From an uncultured Candidatus Actinomarina sp. (GTDB taxonomy: Bacteria > Actinomycetota > Acidimicrobiia > Actinomarinales > Actinomarinaceae): a DNA stretch of 56,475 bases. How positions within the stretch are numbered: the stretch's first letter is position 1; each line of letters starts with the position of its first letter. Below, one piece after another: positions 18,536-29,555 of this stretch. Below the pieces are notes generated by a model. It was given only the letters and a program-made list of their open reading frames with translations, made no database searches and was not told the origin of the DNA. A program made the position numbers and the translations under genes. The DNA is taken from assembly GCA_902626065.1 (NCBI GenBank), contig CACODT010000001.1, positions 285,728 to 342,202 on the forward strand, written 5' to 3'.

Positions 18536-21500
18536 TTACTCTGTTTCTTCGTCTCCTTCTTCGCCTAACATAGCTAGCCATTGTGCTGGATTTGGAAGTC
18601 CCTCACTCTCTGATTCTTCAGATTCAGTGGGTGCCGTCGCAAATCCTATTTCGGATACTTCTTGAGCTCCTGGCAATGAAGGAACTAATTTTTGATAAGC
18701 TTCAGAGCCAGTACCAGCAGGAATCAAAGTACCAATAATTACATTTTCTTTTAGCCCTGAAAGAGCATCTGTACTTTTCTTCATTGCTGCCTCAGTTAGT
18801 ACCCTTGTTGTTTCTTGGAAAGACGCTGCAGATAGCCATGAATCTGTCGCTAAGCTAGCTTTTGTGATACCCATCAGTTCAGGCCTACCTTCAGCTGGTG
18901 TTTTTCCATCTTTTACAATTCCTTGATTAATGATCCTAAATAAGGTTGCATCAATCAACTCATTTGGTAAAAAGTCAGAATCATTTGGTCTAACAATTCT
19001 TACTCTTCTTAGCATTTGTCTTACAATCATTTCAACATGTTTATCGTGAACTTCAACTCCCTGATCACGATAAGTTTTTTGGACCTCGTCAACCAAATAT
19101 TCTTGGCATGTGCGAACTCCGTTTATTTGTAAGACTTCTTTTGGATCTTTTGGTCCAGTAGTCAAAGCTTGTCCCGCTTCAACACTATCACCTTGATTAA
19201 CAAGAAGCGTTTGTCTTCTCAAAACCAATAATTCGATCTCTTCCTTTTCATTTTGAATTGAAACTATTCTATTTCCATCTTCAGTTTGATCTATAGATTT
19301 TATCTTTCCATTAATAAGTGATAATACGGATTTACCTTTTGGTGTTCTAGCTTCAAATAATTCTACAATTCTTGGTAATCCAGAAGTGATATCTAGACCA
19401 ACAACTCCACCAGTATGAAATGTCCTCATAGTAAGCTGAGTGCCTGGCTCACCAATCGATTGTGCCGAAATAATTCCTACAGCTTCGCCTTCTTCAACCG
19501 GTTTTCCTGTTGCAAGACTGTATCCATAACAAAGCTGATCCATTGATTCTGGATCAAGGGAGTTAAAAGGCGTAAGTACATTTACAGAATCAACACCAGA
19601 TTTTGAGATTACATCCAATGCCTCAGCATCAATGTAAGTTCCTTTGGATAATTTTTTACCATCACCAAACTCAATTACTTTTTTGTCTTTCTTTATATCC
19701 TCACTTAAAACTCTTCCAAATAATGTTGAATGTAAATATTTAGTTGGCCTTCCTTCTTCATCAACTATACGTTTTGTTGTTCCTCTCCAATCAATATTTT
19801 CATCACCTTTATTTTGAACAACAATTCCTGCAGCAACATCCACAAGTCTTCGTGTCAAATAACCAGAGTCGGCTGTTCTTAATGCTGTATCTGCAAGTCC
19901 TTTTCTAGCACCGTGTGTAGAAATGAAATATTCGAGAACAGACATTCCCTCTCTGAAGTTACTTTTGATTGGTCGTTCAATAATATCTCCCTTTGGATTT
20001 GCAACTAAACCTCTCATACCAGCAAGTTGCCTTACTTGCATCATGTTTCCTCTCGCCCCAGATTTAACCATCATGTCAACAGGATTGAATCTTTCAGATT
20101 CTAGTTCAGCACTCATTGCATATTGAACTTGGTCTGTTGCCTCATTCCAAATTTCGATAATTTTTTGTTTTCTTTCAGTTTCCGTAATTATGTCGTCTGA
20201 GAAGAGTTTTTCTACTTTTTCAGCTTCAATCTCATACTTTTCAAGAATCTGAGTTTTTGTTGGAGGGGTTTTTACATCTGTCATAGCTACTGATAGTCCT
20301 GCTTTTGCTCCAAAGTTAAATCCAACTTTCTTCATCGAATCTAAAAACCTTCTTAATTGTGCTTTATCATAAGTCTCAATACATTCAGAAATTATTTTTT
20401 TCATTTCAGGTTTTCTAACTGATGCCTGTATGAATGGAAAGTCATCAGGCAGTATGGAGTTAAAATGCAATCTTCCTAAAGTTGTAGTTGTTAAAGTATC
20501 ACCTGAAACATATTCTTCAGTTAACAATTCAGAGAATCTATTTTTTATTTTATTGTAAATTTCTTCAGATCCGGCTAAATTTCCAACTCTTACTTTTATT
20601 GGTGTTTGAAGAGTTATATGACCAGCTTCATAAGCAAGTTGTGCTTCATCAAAATCTGCAAATGCGTATTTTGCTGTATCTAACTCATCATGACATTCGG
20701 TAATGTAATAAAGCCCAATAACCATATCTTGACTTGGAGACACTATCGGGTTTCCAGAAGCTGGTGATAGGACATTATTAGTTGCAAGCATAAGTACTCT
20801 CGCTTCAGCTTGAGCCTCCGCAGATAGTGGAACATGAACAGCCATTTGATCACCATCAAAATCAGCATTGAATGCTTCACAAACTAGTGGATGAACTTGT
20901 ATTGCTTTACCTTCAACAAGTATTGGTTCAAAAGCTTGAATCCCGAGTCTGTGTAAAGTAGGTGCTCGGTTAAGTAATACTGGATGCTCTTCAATAACTT
21001 CAGCAAGTACATCCCAAACCTGAGCTCGCGATCTTTCAACCATTCTTTTTGCAGACTTTATATTTTGTGCAAGTCCAAGCTCAACAAGCCTTTTCATTAC
21101 AAAAGGTTTAAAAAGCTCAAGAGCCATCATTTTTGGCAAACCACATTGCTGTAAGTCAAGGTGTGGTCCTACTACAATGACTGACCGAGCTGAATAATCA
21201 ACTCTTTTTCCAAGAAGGTTCTGGCGAAACCTTCCTTGTTTACCCTTGAGCATGTCAGAAAGAGATTTTAATCCTCTTCCACCAGCCCCTGCTACTGCTC
21301 TTCCTCTTCTTCCATTATCAAAAAGAGCATCAACAGATTCTTGTAACATTCTTTTTTCGTTGCTGATAATAATGTCAGGAGCACCTAATTCTATAAGTTT
21401 TTTTAATCTGTTGTTACGGTTAATTAGTCGTCTATAAAGATCATTTAGATCTGATGTCGCAAACCTTCCGCCGTCAAGCTGGACCATTGGTCTTAATTCA

Positions 21501-22459
21501 GGTGGTATAACTGGTATTACTTCTAATATCATTGCTTCAGGTGGATTTTTACCATCGGCAAATGGTTTAATTACTTTCATTCTTTGAATGGCTCTTTGCC
21601 TTCGTTGAGCAGATTTTGAATCTAAATCACTTTTTAATTTTTCCATTTCAGATTTTAGATCAACTAATTGTACGAGTTCTCTTACCGCTTCAGCTCCCAT
21701 TCCTCCAGTGAAATATTCGTCATACTTATCAATCATTTCACGCCATAATGTATCATTTTCAATTAATGTTTTTGGTTTTAAAGTTTTTAATGTTGAAAAA
21801 GCTTCTTGAATAACTTTTATTTCTGCATCAGACTTTCCTTGTTTTTGTTTAATTTCTTTTTCAATCTCTTTTTTTCTCAGTTGAATTTCAGCTTCTGGAA
21901 CTTTTGCATTTTCCATTGCTTTAATCTCAACATCCATTTGCTTAAGTCTTTTTACTTCCCACTCCGTAAATTCTTCTTCAACAATTTCTACTTCTGCTTC
22001 AACGGCTTCTTCAATCTCTGACAAATCTTTTGTTCTTTTTTTCTCATCTACAGAAACAACTAAGTAAGCAGCAAAATATATGACTTTCTCTAACTCTTTT
22101 GGAGACATATCAAGAAAATATCCAAGCCTACTTGGGACTCCTTTAAAGTACCATATATGAGTTACAGGAGCTGCTAATTCAATGTGCCCCATTCTTTCTC
22201 TACGCACTTCACGTCTTGTAACTTCAACTCCACATCTTTCACAAACAATACCTCTATATCTAATTCTTTTATATCTGCCACAAGAACATTCCCAATCCTT
22301 GGTTGGACCAAAAATTCTTTCATCAAAAAGGCCTTCCTTTTCAGGTTTCAATGTTCGATAGTTTATTGTCTCAGGTTTTTTAACCTCTCCAAAAGACCAG
22401 CTTCTCATTTGATCTGAGGTTGCGAGACTGATACTTAATTCATCAAAAATTTTTTCCAT
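18536..22459 (-). CDS. rpoC: RNA polymerase subunit beta-prime
   Basis: Beta-prime carries the catalytic Mg site, seen here as [16 protein letters not shown]. The 1307 residues include the first zinc ribbon [20 protein letters not shown], followed at about residues 140-235 by a charged coiled-coil insert of the actinobacterial type. Downstream, [19 protein letters not shown] marks the bridge-helix/trigger-loop side. The second zinc site, usually four cysteines, is degenerate: the segment that normally reads C-x6-C-x2-C is [15 protein letters not shown] with one cysteine left, and the earlier cysteine segment reads GDENIDWRG. The ATG overlaps the rpoB stop. Confidence 0.98.
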   Translation of the reverse strand: MEKIFDELSISLATSDQMRSWSFGEVKKPETINYRTLKPEKEGLFDERIFGPTKDWECSCGRYKRIRYRGIVCERCGVEVTRREVRRERMGHIELAAPVTHIWYFKGVPSRLGYFLDMSPKELEKVIYFAAYLVVSVDEKKRTKDLSEIEEAVEAEVEIVEEEFTEWEVKRLKQMDVEIKAMENAKVPEAEIQLRKKEIEKEIKQKQGKSDAEIKVIQEAFSTLKTLKPKTLIENDTLWREMIDKYDEYFTGGMGAEAVRELVQLVDLKSEMEKLKSDLDSKSAQRRQRAIQRMKVIKPFADGKNPPEAMILEVIPVIPPELRPMVQLDGGRFATSDLNDLYRRLINRNNRLKKLIELGAPDIIISNEKRMLQESVDALFDNGRRGRAVAGAGGRGLKSLSDMLKGKQGRFRQNLLGKRVDYSARSVIVVGPHLDLQQCGLPKMMALELFKPFVMKRLVELGLAQNIKSAKRMVERSRAQVWDVLAEVIEEHPVLLNRAPTLHRLGIQAFEPILVEGKAIQVHPLVCEAFNADFDGDQMAVHVPLSAEAQAEARVLMLATNNVLSPASGNPIVSPSQDMVIGLYYITECHDELDTAKYAFADFDEAQLAYEAGHITLQTPIKVRVGNLAGSEEIYNKIKNRFSELLTEEYVSGDTLTTTTLGRLHFNSILPDDFPFIQASVRKPEMKKIISECIETYDKAQLRRFLDSMKKVGFNFGAKAGLSVAMTDVKTPPTKTQILEKYEIEAEKVEKLFSDDIITETERKQKIIEIWNEATDQVQYAMSAELESERFNPVDMMVKSGARGNMMQVRQLAGMRGLVANPKGDIIERPIKSNFREGMSVLEYFISTHGARKGLADTALRTADSGYLTRRLVDVAAGIVVQNKGDENIDWRGTTKRIVDEEGRPTKYLHSTLFGRVLSEDIKKDKKVIEFGDGKKLSKGTYIDAEALDVISKSGVDSVNVLTPFNSLDPESMDQLCYGYSLATGKPVEEGEAVGIISAQSIGEPGTQLTMRTFHTGGVVGLDITSGLPRIVELFEARTPKGKSVLSLINGKIKSIDQTEDGNRIVSIQNEKEEIELLVLRRQTLLVNQGDSVEAGQALTTGPKDPKEVLQINGVRTCQEYLVDEVQKTYRDQGVEVHDKHVEMIVRQMLRRVRIVRPNDSDFLPNELIDATLFRIINQGIVKDGKTPAEGRPELMGITKASLATDSWLSAASFQETTRVLTEAAMKKSTDALSGLKENVIIGTLIPAGTGSEAYQKLVPSLPGAQEVSEIGFATAPTESEESESEGLPNPAQWLAMLGEEGDEETE

Positions 22460-25400
22460 TATACTTCAGCCTCATCTTCTTCTGGTCTTGTCATATCAAT
22501 TCCTAGTGTTTCAGCTGTTTTAACATATTCATCGCTAATATCTTTCATAGAAATTTCTTCGCCAGCAGATAATATTTCTACGTTCAAACACAAACTTTGC
22601 ATTTCTTTAAGTAAAACCTTAAATGATTCAGGAATTCCAGGCTCAGGAATATTGTCACCTTTTACAATTGATTCATAAACCTTCACTCTTCCAACAGTAT
22701 CGTCAGACTTAATAGTTAAGAGCTCTTGTAATGCATAACTTGCTCCGTATGCCTCTAATGCCCAAACTTCCATCTCACCAAACCTTTGTCCCCCAAATTG
22801 AGCTTTTCCACCCAATGGTTGTTGGGTAATCATTGAATATGGTCCTGTAGAACGAGCGTGAATCTTCTCATCGACTAAATGAATAAGTTTCAATATATAT
22901 GTGTAACCAACTGTAATTTTTGAATCAAATTTTTCGCCAGTTCTTCCATCAAACAAATCAGCTTTTCCGTTTTCGTCAACAAGTAATTTTCCATCTCTGT
23001 TTGGATTAACATTTCTTAATATTTGGTGAATTTCATTTTCATCAGCACCATCAAATACAGGGGTTGAAACTAAGGTCCCTGGTTTTGCTCCATCTGATGC
23101 TTTTGACTTTCCTTTAAAATCTTGCCATCCCTCATTTGCTGCCCATCCTAAATGTGTCTCTAAAATTTGTCCTAAATTCATTCTGCTAGGTACGCCTAGT
23201 GGTGATAACAATATATCTACTGGTGTACCATCTTCTAGAAATGGCATATCCTCTATAGGATTTATTTTTGATATAACGCCTTTATTTCCATGGCGTCCAG
23301 ATAGTTTATCTCCTACTTGAATTTTTCTTTGTATGGCTACATAAACTCTTACTTTTTGATTTACCCCAGGAGGAAGATCTGCACCATCATCTCTTCTTAA
23401 AATTTGAACATCAATTACTTTACCTCTTTCACCATGAGGAACTCTTAGAGAAGTGTCTCTGACTTCTCTAGCTTTTTCACCAAATATTGCTCTAAGTAGT
23501 CTTTCTTCAGGAGTCAACTCTGTCTCACCTTTTGGAGTCACTTTTCCTACTAAATAATCACCTGGCGTTACCTCTGCTCCAATCCTTACAATCCCCATCT
23601 CATCAAGATCCATTAATACTTCTTCAGCTACATTAGGAATATCTCTTGTAATTTCTTCTTCACCAAGTTTTGTATCACGTGCTTCAATCTCATGTTCAGC
23701 AATGTGCACAGAAGTCAAAACATCTTCTTTAACCAAACGTTCTGAGATGACAATAGAATCCTCAAAGTTGTATCCATCCCATGGCATATAAGCTACCAAT
23801 AAGTTTTTACCTAAAGCCAATTCACCACCTTGAGTACTTGGACCATCAGCGAGTACATCCCCTGGTTTTACTTTAAGACCCACTTTTACAAGTGGTTTCT
23901 GGTTAACTGAGGTTGCTTGGTTGGATCTTTTAAATTTTCTAACTTCAAATGAGTATTTTTTATTTGTACCCTGTTCTTTAACAGTTATTTGATCGCCTGT
24001 TACGGACATTACTTCTCCAGCAATTGGAGAAATTAAAGCTTCCCCTGAGTCTCTTGCTACGTTTTCTTCCATGCCTGTCCCAACATATGGAGCTTCAGTT
24101 GTTACAAGTGGTACAGCTTGTCGTTGCATGTTAGAACCCATTAACGCTCTGTTAGCATCATCATGTTCCAAGAAAGGAATTAAAGCAGTTGTCACTGAGC
24201 AAATTTGCTTTGGACTAACATCCATAAAGTCAATTTCTTTATCACTAACAAAGGAAACCTGTCCACCATTTTGTCTTGATAAAACTCTTTTATTTTGAAA
24301 TGTCCCATCATCATTCAATGGTGCATTTGCTTGAGCAATGGTATATTCATCTTCTTGAGATGCAGTTAAATAAACTGCTTTATTTGTCTTTACAATACCG
24401 TTTTCTACTTTCCAATATGGTGTTTCAATAAATCCAAACTTGTTAACTCTGCCGTAAGTAGCAAGTGTTCCAATCAACCCAATATTTGGTCCTTCAGGTG
24501 TTTCAATTGGACACATTCTTCCATAGTGAGATGGATGGACATCTCTTACTTCAAACCCTGCTCTCTCTCTTGATAATCCCCCTGGACCAAGTGCAGATAA
24601 CCTTCTTCTGTGAGTCAATGCAGCAATTGGGTTTGGTTGATCCATGAATTGACTTAATTGACTAGTGCCAAAGAATTCTTTTAATGACGCTTGAATAGGC
24701 CTTATGTTTATTAATGATTGAGGGGTTATTGCTTCAGGTTCTTGCGTTGTCATTCTCTCTCTAACAACTCTTTCTAAACGACTTAAACCAACCCTTACTT
24801 GATTTTGAACAAGTTCACCGACAGTTCGAATTCTTCTATTTCCAAAATGATCAATATCGTCAAGCCTTACAGGAATTGTTCTACCTAATTTGTTATCAAA
24901 AGATTCTTCACCAGCATGTAGAGCTATTACATATTTAATTGTGTCGATAATATCTTCAATCTGTAACATCCCCTCAACTTCTGTAGAATAAGTTTCAGCA
25001 TCTTTTTCTCCGTAATCTCTTCCAAGTTTCTGTTCAACTTTGTATCTACCAACCTTTGTAAGATCATATCTTTTTGGGGTGTAAAACATTTGCTTAACAA
25101 GATTTCTAGCAGATTCAACGGTTGCCGGTTCTCCGGGTCTTAATTTTCTATATAAGTCAATTAAGGCTGCCTCAGAAGTAGTATCTGGATCTCTTTCAAT
25201 TGTGTTTTGAATTGATGGATAATCTCCAAAAAGTTCAATTGCTTCTTCCTTTGTCTCAATAACTCCTAACGCTCTTAAAAATGCAGTTATATGTTGTCTT
25301 CTTTTTCTGTCAACCCTTACTCCAACTGTGTCTCTTTTATCAGTGTCAAATTCAAGCCAAGCTCCTCTGCCAGGAATCATCTTTCCAATAAAAATTTCTT

Positions 25401-25848
25401 TGTCTGAGGTCTTATCAATTTCCTGAGAAAAATAAACACCTGGAGATCTAACTAGTTGGCTGACAATTACTCTCTCTGTACCGTTGATAATAAATGTTCC
25501 AGTATCTGACATAATGGGAAAATCGCCAAGAAAAACAGTTTGTTGTTTTATCTGACCAGTTTCACGATCCAAAAATTGAGCAGTTACATATAGTGGCTGT
25601 GAGTATGTTGAGTCTGTTATTTTGCATTCTTCAAGACTCTTAAGAGGCTCTTCAAAGAAATGATTTAAGAATTCAAGAGAAAACCTCCCAGAAAAGTCTT
25701 CTATGGGAGATATTTCATCAAGTATTTCTTTTAATCCCTCTTCAATAAACCATTTAAATGAATCTTTTTGAACAATAAGTAAATCTGGAATATCTAGAAC
25801 TTTTGGAATTTTTGCAAACGAAAGCCTAGAATTCTGAACAGCGGACAA
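22459..25848 (-). CDS. rpoB: RNA polymerase subunit beta
   Basis: Beta forms one pincer of the polymerase and the rifampicin pocket. The pocket segment [15 protein letters not shown], then [13 protein letters not shown], carries the wild-type Asp, His and Ser residues. [17 protein letters not shown] and [20 protein letters not shown] are also canonical. The start lies in a TTG-TTG pair after GAGGAGG. I take the second TTG (25846-25848), four bases from the Shine-Dalgarno element, because the first is only one base away. A promoter 40 bases upstream serves rpoB-rpoC. Confidence 0.97.
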   Translation of the reverse strand: MSAVQNSRLSFAKIPKVLDIPDLLIVQKDSFKWFIEEGLKEILDEISPIEDFSGRFSLEFLNHFFEEPLKSLEECKITDSTYSQPLYVTAQFLDRETGQIKQQTVFLGDFPIMSDTGTFIINGTERVIVSQLVRSPGVYFSQEIDKTSDKEIFIGKMIPGRGAWLEFDTDKRDTVGVRVDRKRRQHITAFLRALGVIETKEEAIELFGDYPSIQNTIERDPDTTSEAALIDLYRKLRPGEPATVESARNLVKQMFYTPKRYDLTKVGRYKVEQKLGRDYGEKDAETYSTEVEGMLQIEDIIDTIKYVIALHAGEESFDNKLGRTIPVRLDDIDHFGNRRIRTVGELVQNQVRVGLSRLERVVRERMTTQEPEAITPQSLINIRPIQASLKEFFGTSQLSQFMDQPNPIAALTHRRRLSALGPGGLSRERAGFEVRDVHPSHYGRMCPIETPEGPNIGLIGTLATYGRVNKFGFIETPYWKVENGIVKTNKAVYLTASQEDEYTIAQANAPLNDDGTFQNKRVLSRQNGGQVSFVSDKEIDFMDVSPKQICSVTTALIPFLEHDDANRALMGSNMQRQAVPLVTTEAPYVGTGMEENVARDSGEALISPIAGEVMSVTGDQITVKEQGTNKKYSFEVRKFKRSNQATSVNQKPLVKVGLKVKPGDVLADGPSTQGGELALGKNLLVAYMPWDGYNFEDSIVISERLVKEDVLTSVHIAEHEIEARDTKLGEEEITRDIPNVAEEVLMDLDEMGIVRIGAEVTPGDYLVGKVTPKGETELTPEERLLRAIFGEKAREVRDTSLRVPHGERGKVIDVQILRRDDGADLPPGVNQKVRVYVAIQRKIQVGDKLSGRHGNKGVISKINPIEDMPFLEDGTPVDILLSPLGVPSRMNLGQILETHLGWAANEGWQDFKGKSKASDGAKPGTLVSTPVFDGADENEIHQILRNVNPNRDGKLLVDENGKADLFDGRTGEKFDSKITVGYTYILKLIHLVDEKIHARSTGPYSMITQQPLGGKAQFGGQRFGEMEVWALEAYGASYALQELLTIKSDDTVGRVKVYESIVKGDNIPEPGIPESFKVLLKEMQSLCLNVEILSAGEEISMKDISDEYVKTAETLGIDMTRPEEDEAEV

Positions 25849-25888
25849 CAAGCCTCCTCAAAAATGTTAATTGTTTACCGAAAGATAC

Positions 25889-25917
25889 AGTATATAAGTA
25901 CTTAATATTTAAGTAAA
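25889..25917 (-). promoter_or_regulatory. Predicted promoter of rpoB-rpoC
   Basis: On the minus strand TTTACT (25912-25917) lies 17 bases before TATACT (25889-25894), in the 80-base gap between rplL and rpoB. The spacer contains a small inverted repeat (ACTTAAATATTAAGT). No strong terminator is seen after rplL, so read-through from rplJL is also possible. Confidence 0.65.
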
Positions 25918-25931
25918 CAAATAAAAAATAT

Positions 25932-26318
25932 TTATTTAAGTTCTACAGTAGCGCCAGCGCCCTCGAGAGCCTCTTTAGCTTTTTCAGCATCTTCTTTAGA
26001 AGCACCCGTAAGAATGTCTGATGGAGCACCATCTACAAGCTCTTTAGCTTCTTTTAAGCCAAGACTTGTCAGCCCTCTAACTTCTTTGATAACTTGTATC
26101 TTCTGTCCACCAGCATCTGCTAGAACAACATCAAATGAATCTTTTGCTTCCTCTCCACCAGCAGCTTCTCCGCCACCAGCAGGTGCCGCAGCAACTGCAA
26201 CTGGTGCAGCAGCAGTGACATCAAACTTTTCTTCAAAAGCATCTAGGAACTCTTTAAGTTCTAAAACCGACATTTCCTCAAAAACGCCAAGTATTTCTTC
26301 TGTTGTCATTTTTGCCAT
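25932..26318 (-). CDS. rplL: 50S ribosomal protein L7/L12
   Basis: L7/L12 forms the flexible stalk that recruits translation GTPases. The 128 residues show the N-terminal dimerisation helix pair ([20 protein letters not shown]), an Ala/Gly-rich hinge near residues 35-57, and the C-terminal domain with [20 protein letters not shown] and GATVELK. The ATG follows rplJ with a one-base overlap. Confidence 0.97.
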   Translation of the reverse strand: MAKMTTEEILGVFEEMSVLELKEFLDAFEEKFDVTAAAPVAVAAAPAGGGEAAGGEEAKDSFDVVLADAGGQKIQVIKEVRGLTSLGLKEAKELVDGAPSDILTGASKEDAEKAKEALEGAGATVELK

Positions 26319-26863
26319 TATTCCTCCTCTTTACTAATTTCTTCGCCAGACTCCTTTTTTTCTAAAAGAGCTTGTAAAGCAAAACCTGTTTTATTTGTGA
26401 GACCTTTTAAAGCATAAGCCAATTTATTAAGAGGAGCATTGAAACCTCCAGCAATTTTTGCGAGTAAAATATCTTTGGGTTCAATTGAGGCAAGTACATT
26501 TAATTGGTCTACTGTTAGAGGTTTTTGATCCATTAACCCTCCTTTGACAACGAATGATTCGTTGTCTGTGGAAAATTCTTTTAACACTTTTGCTGCCTCA
26601 ACAGGATCTGAATCAATTATTGTTACTCCTGTCGGACCTGAAAAATACTCAAGGATATCGTCATACCCAACATTAGATGCAGCTCTCTTTGCAAGACTCA
26701 TCTTGACAACATTAAAACTAGCTCCTGCCTTTGTTAAATTTCTTCGTAAAGCTGTTTGTTGGCTTACAGTGAGTCCTCTATATTCTGATAAAATAAGAGT
26801 GTTAGCTTCTGCGAACAAAGCCTCTAATTCTTTTACTTTATCTTTTTTATCTTTTCTAACCAT
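26318..26863 (-). CDS. rplJ: 50S ribosomal protein L10
   Basis: L10 anchors the L12 stalk. The 181-residue product starts [17 protein letters not shown] and contains [17 protein letters not shown] and [20 protein letters not shown]. The frame is open nine codons upstream, but that stretch is the structured leader. The ATG at 26861-26863 lies seven bases after an AAGGA element that is itself the 3' arm of a hairpin. Confidence 0.96.
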   Translation of the reverse strand: MVRKDKKDKVKELEALFAEANTLILSEYRGLTVSQQTALRRNLTKAGASFNVVKMSLAKRAASNVGYDDILEYFSGPTGVTIIDSDPVEAAKVLKEFSTDNESFVVKGGLMDQKPLTVDQLNVLASIEPKDILLAKIAGGFNAPLNKLAYALKGLTNKTGFALQALLEKKESGEEISKEEE

Positions 26864-26938
26864 AAAAAAATCCTTGCAACCAAGGACCATCTTTTTACCT
26901 GCGATAGAAATTAAGGCAAGCCACTATCGGTCTTTGGT
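26864..26938 (-). promoter_or_regulatory. L10-type ribosomal leader with terminator/antiterminator and sequestered Shine-Dalgarno
   Basis: On the minus strand, arm ACCAAAGACC (26929-26938) can pair with GGTCCTTGGT (26879-26888), nine of ten bases matching, enclosing a second stem CGATAG/CTATCG. The 3' arm also belongs to a competing hairpin, TCCTTG-GTTG-CAAGGA (26871-26886), followed by seven T (26864-26870). The two structures are mutually exclusive, and the only Shine-Dalgarno candidate of rplJ (AAGGA) is inside the second hairpin. L10(L12)4-responsive leaders before rplJL are known in other bacteria; this assignment is by position and structure. Confidence 0.82.
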
Positions 26939-26953
26939 TTTAATTGTTCTTAA

Positions 26954-26983
26954 ATTATATATGTTATGAAAGAATAGTGTAAA
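26954..26983 (-). promoter_or_regulatory. Predicted promoter of rplJ-rplL
   Basis: On the minus strand TTTACA (26978-26983) is 18 bases from a perfect TATAAT (26954-26959). It lies directly after the rplA stop codon. Transcription would begin about ten bases before the L10 leader stem, so the leader is the 5' end of this transcript. Confidence 0.78.
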
Positions 26984-26987
26984 TGAA

Positions 26988-27674
26988 TTATAAATTTATA
27001 TCTATTGGGATTGAGGGCCCCATGGTAGATGATAAATATGATGACTTAATATAGTCACCTTTTGCTGAAGCTGGTTTTGCTTTGTTAACTTCTGCTATCA
27101 CTTCATTTAGGTTTTCTAAAAGCTTTGATTCATCAAATGAAATTTTTCCAATACTTAAATGTATATTGCCTAATTTATCATTTTTTATTTCAACTTTACC
27201 TTTTTTAAAATCTTCAACTGCCTTGGCCACATTTGGAGTAACCGTACCAGTTTTTGGATTTGGCATTAGTCCTTGGGGTCCAAGAATTTTACCAAGTTGA
27301 CCTACTTCGGCCATCATTTCTGGTGTAGATATTACTATGTCAGCATCAAGTTTCTCTTCTGAAGCAACTTTAGTTGCAAGGTCTTTTCCTCCAACAATAT
27401 CTGCACCAGCTTTTTCTGCTTCAGTGAGGGCCTCTCCACCTGCGAAAACAGCAATTTTGATATCTTTCCCCGTTCCATTTGGTAGAGATACAGTTGTTCT
27501 GATGTTTTGCTCGGGATCTTTTGTGTCTAAATTTAGAGAGAAAACTACATCAACCGATTCATCAAATTTTGCATTTGCAGTATCTTTACAAATTTTTATT
27601 GCATCAGTGGTGCTTTGTTTAATATCAGGGATCTGCCCTTTTATAGATTTATACCTTTTACCTAGTTTTTTCAT
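26988..27674 (-). CDS. rplA: 50S ribosomal protein L1
   Basis: L1 forms the mobile E-site stalk and in many bacteria represses its own operon. The 228 residues include [39 protein letters not shown] and [12 protein letters not shown] at the C-terminus. It is encoded 41 bases after rplK. Confidence 0.97.
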   Translation of the reverse strand: MKKLGKRYKSIKGQIPDIKQSTTDAIKICKDTANAKFDESVDVVFSLNLDTKDPEQNIRTTVSLPNGTGKDIKIAVFAGGEALTEAEKAGADIVGGKDLATKVASEEKLDADIVISTPEMMAEVGQLGKILGPQGLMPNPKTGTVTPNVAKAVEDFKKGKVEIKNDKLGNIHLSIGKISFDESKLLENLNEVIAEVNKAKPASAKGDYIKSSYLSSTMGPSIPIDINL

Positions 27675-27715
27675 TATTCTCCTTTTGGTTATATCGACTT
27701 TTGTCTCCCAAAATA

Positions 27716-28141
27716 TTAATTTTCTACAGTAACTCCCATTGATCTGGCTGTTCCTGCAATTATTTTTACTGCAGCTTCTAAATCATTTGCATTGAGATCT
27801 TTCATTTTTGTTTCAGCAATAGTCTCAAGTTGTGATTTTGTTATAGATGCAACTTTTTCTTTATGAGGTTCTGCAGATCCAGATTCTAATCCAATTGCTT
27901 TTTTTATTAAATATGAAGCTGGTGCAGTTTTTGTTTCAAATGAAAAGGAATTATCTTCATATATTACTATTTCAACAGGTACTGTTTCACCCTGCCTACT
28001 TAAAGTGTCATTATTAAATGCCTGAACAAAATCCATGATATTGACCCCGTACTGACCTAATGCAGAACCAACAGGAGGCGCTGGAGTTGCTCCACCTCCA
28101 GGAATCTGTAATTTTAATTTTGCTTTAATCTCTTTTGCCAT
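27716..28141 (-). CDS. rplK: 50S ribosomal protein L11
   Basis: L11 binds the GTPase-associated centre of 23S rRNA, the thiostrepton region. The 141 residues include [32 protein letters not shown] and the C-terminal [14 protein letters not shown]. It follows nusG by six bases in the conserved secE-nusG-rplK-rplA order. Confidence 0.97.
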   Translation of the reverse strand: MAKEIKAKLKLQIPGGGATPAPPVGSALGQYGVNIMDFVQAFNNDTLSRQGETVPVEIVIYEDNSFSFETKTAPASYLIKKAIGLESGSAEPHKEKVASITKSQLETIAETKMKDLNANDLEAAVKIIAGTARSMGVTVEN

Positions 28142-28147
28142 AATATT

Positions 28148-28780
28148 TTAATTCTTTACAATATCGGTGAACCCAAGTTCAACCGGTGTTTCTCTTCCAA
28201 ATATATTAACTAAAACTGTAACTTTTGATTGATCTAGATTAATTTCCTCAATAATTCCATTGAAATCAGCAAAAGGGCCTGTTGTAACACGTACTGTTTC
28301 ACCGACTTCAAAGTCTGGCTTGAACTTTGGACTTTCTTTTTTAACTTCAACTTCTTCGTTGCTTCCAAGAATTCTCTCAACTTCCCTTTTTGACAATGGA
28401 ATAGGAACTTTTCCTGAACCCACAAATCCAATTACTGATGGTGTATTTCTAATTTCATACCAAGTAGTATCATCTAAATCCATTCTCACAAGGACATATC
28501 CTGGAAAAGTTTTTTTCTCAATATTGACTTTCTTTCCATTTCTAATTTCAACTACCTCATCAGTAGGAATAACAACTTCATATACCTGCTCTTCTAAGTG
28601 AAGGTTCTTAATTCTGGTTAATATATTTGTTTGAACTTTTTTTTCATGACCTGACTGGGCATTTAAAACAAACCATTCTCCTGGCATATCGTATGGATGA
28701 ACTGATTGGTTTTGTTCTATATCTATATCTTGATCTTGATCTTGATCTTCAACTTCGTCTAGTACAGTATCTTCACTCAT
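28148..28780 (-). CDS. nusG: Transcription termination/antitermination factor NusG
   Basis: NusG binds the polymerase clamp and links it to Rho or the ribosome. The NGN domain shows WFVLNAQSGHEKKVQTNI and FPGYVLVRMDLDD, and the KOW domain GETVRVTTGPFADFNGIIEE. The first 30 residues form an acidic low-complexity tail with alternating Asp-Gln, encoded by a 6-base tandem repeat near 28725-28749. Actinobacterial NusG often has an acidic N-terminal extension. Confidence 0.96.
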   Translation of the reverse strand: MSEDTVLDEVEDQDQDQDIDIEQNQSVHPYDMPGEWFVLNAQSGHEKKVQTNILTRIKNLHLEEQVYEVVIPTDEVVEIRNGKKVNIEKKTFPGYVLVRMDLDDTTWYEIRNTPSVIGFVGSGKVPIPLSKREVERILGSNEEVEVKKESPKFKPDFEVGETVRVTTGPFADFNGIIEEINLDQSKVTVLVNIFGRETPVELGFTDIVKN

Positions 28781-28789
28781 AATATTTAT

Positions 28790-29089
28790 TTATCCTCCAA
28801 GAGATAACATGCTAATTAAAGTATTTTTAAATCCAAAGTCCATTCCAAAAATAAGTAATGTCATTGTAATAATTGTAACGATAGTAACAATAGTAAAAGT
28901 GGAAAGGATCTGTGTAGATGGCCAATTTACTCTTTTTAATTCAGTCCTAACCTCTCCAAGATAATTTGAAATTTTCTTTAGTCTCGAAACCTTTTCATTG
29001 TTATATTTGCCAATATTTCTATCAGCCTTTTTTGCCAAACGTTCTTCACGTTCTGACATCCTTCTCATCTCTCTGTTCATTTCATTCAT
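28790..29089 (-). CDS. secE: Protein translocase subunit SecE
   Basis: SecE clamps the SecY channel. The 99-residue protein has a charged cytoplasmic N-terminus, the conserved amphipathic segment YLGEVRTELKRVNWPSTQ and one hydrophobic helix (about residues 63-85), the single-helix type. The ATG has GAGG five bases upstream and starts 13 bases after tRNA-Trp, as in other Actinobacteria. Confidence 0.95.
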   Translation of the reverse strand: MNEMNREMRRMSEREERLAKKADRNIGKYNNEKVSRLKKISNYLGEVRTELKRVNWPSTQILSTFTIVTIVTIITMTLLIFGMDFGFKNTLISMLSLGG

Positions 29090-29102
29090 ATTTACCTCTT
29101 AG

Positions 29103-29176
29103 CAGGGGCGGTGAGATTCGAACTCACAACCTCCGGTTTTGGAGACCGGCGCTCTGCCAGTTAGAGCTACACCCCT
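29103..29176 (-). tRNA. trpT: tRNA-Trp (anticodon CCA)
   Basis: The minus strand folds into a cloverleaf. The seven-pair acceptor AGGGGTG/CGCCCCT includes one U-G pair, the anticodon loop is CTCCAAA on a CCGGT/ACCGG stem, and the T arm is GTGAG-TTCGAAT-CTCAC. The 3' CCA is not encoded. It sits directly before secE, the actinobacterial position for trpT. Confidence 0.95.
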
Positions 29177-29180
29177 AATC

Positions 29181-29555
29181 TTATTCAATATCATCAGTCT
29201 CTTTAGATGAGCTCTTTATTCCAAAAACTAAAATTAGCAATGATATTAAACCAATCAAAGATAATAGTATTATTTTTGTTCCCTTATTAGTAGTCGTTTT
29301 TACTTTTTTATCTAGTGAGTCAATTACCTTGGAAGCAAAATCAGTGGGTATTTCAACTTCTTTATTTATTTCAGACTCAAGTTCTTCTCTAAATGCTTTA
29401 TATCTTTTTCCAGCAATCTGACATTTTGGACAATACGAGATGTGATTATCAGCATCAAACATAAAATATTTACCGCTTAAATATGTTCTCATCATATGGT
29501 TTCTTTTTCTTCTACAAATTAAATTATCTTTGAGATTTTCAAATAATTCTTTCAT
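29181..29555 (-). CDS. Putative zinc-binding anti-sigma factor, membrane-anchored
   Basis: This 124-residue protein directly follows the ECF sigma gene with a four-base overlap. It contains H38-x3-C42-x2-C45, the core of the zinc anti-sigma (ZAS) fold, and one hydrophobic helix at about residues 95-113. Such proteins hold a partner sigma factor at the membrane until a signal releases it. The short outer part (about ten residues) leaves little room for a sensor domain, so the signal may be redox-driven loss of zinc or act on the cytoplasmic side. The function is inferred from motif and context. Confidence 0.72.
   Translation of the reverse strand: MKELFENLKDNLICRRKRNHMMRTYLSGKYFMFDADNHISYCPKCQIAGKRYKAFREELESEINKEVEIPTDFASKVIDSLDKKVKTTTNKGTKIILLSLIGLISLLILVFGIKSSSKETDDIE

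Noticed and set aside
18520-18580. Possible frameshift or fusion at the rpoC C-terminus
   Set aside because: The acidic C-terminal tail after the last conserved block is of normal length, and the stop is followed by a clear promoter region.
18399-18581. Minus-strand frame with an arginine-rich N-terminus between rpoC and rpsL
   Set aside because: It overlaps the 3' end of rpoC and the 5' end of rpsL in another frame and covers the str promoter; the arginine run is the rpoC Glu-rich tail read out of frame.
25895-25911. Inverted repeat ACTTAAATATTAAGT in the rpoB promoter spacer as an operator
   Set aside because: It is short and made only of A/T-rich words that arise often by chance here, and no second copy was noticed near other genes.
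26544-26969. 141-residue plus-strand frame across rplJ and its leader
   Set aside because: It is antisense to rplJ and the structured L10 leader, both of which explain the region fully.
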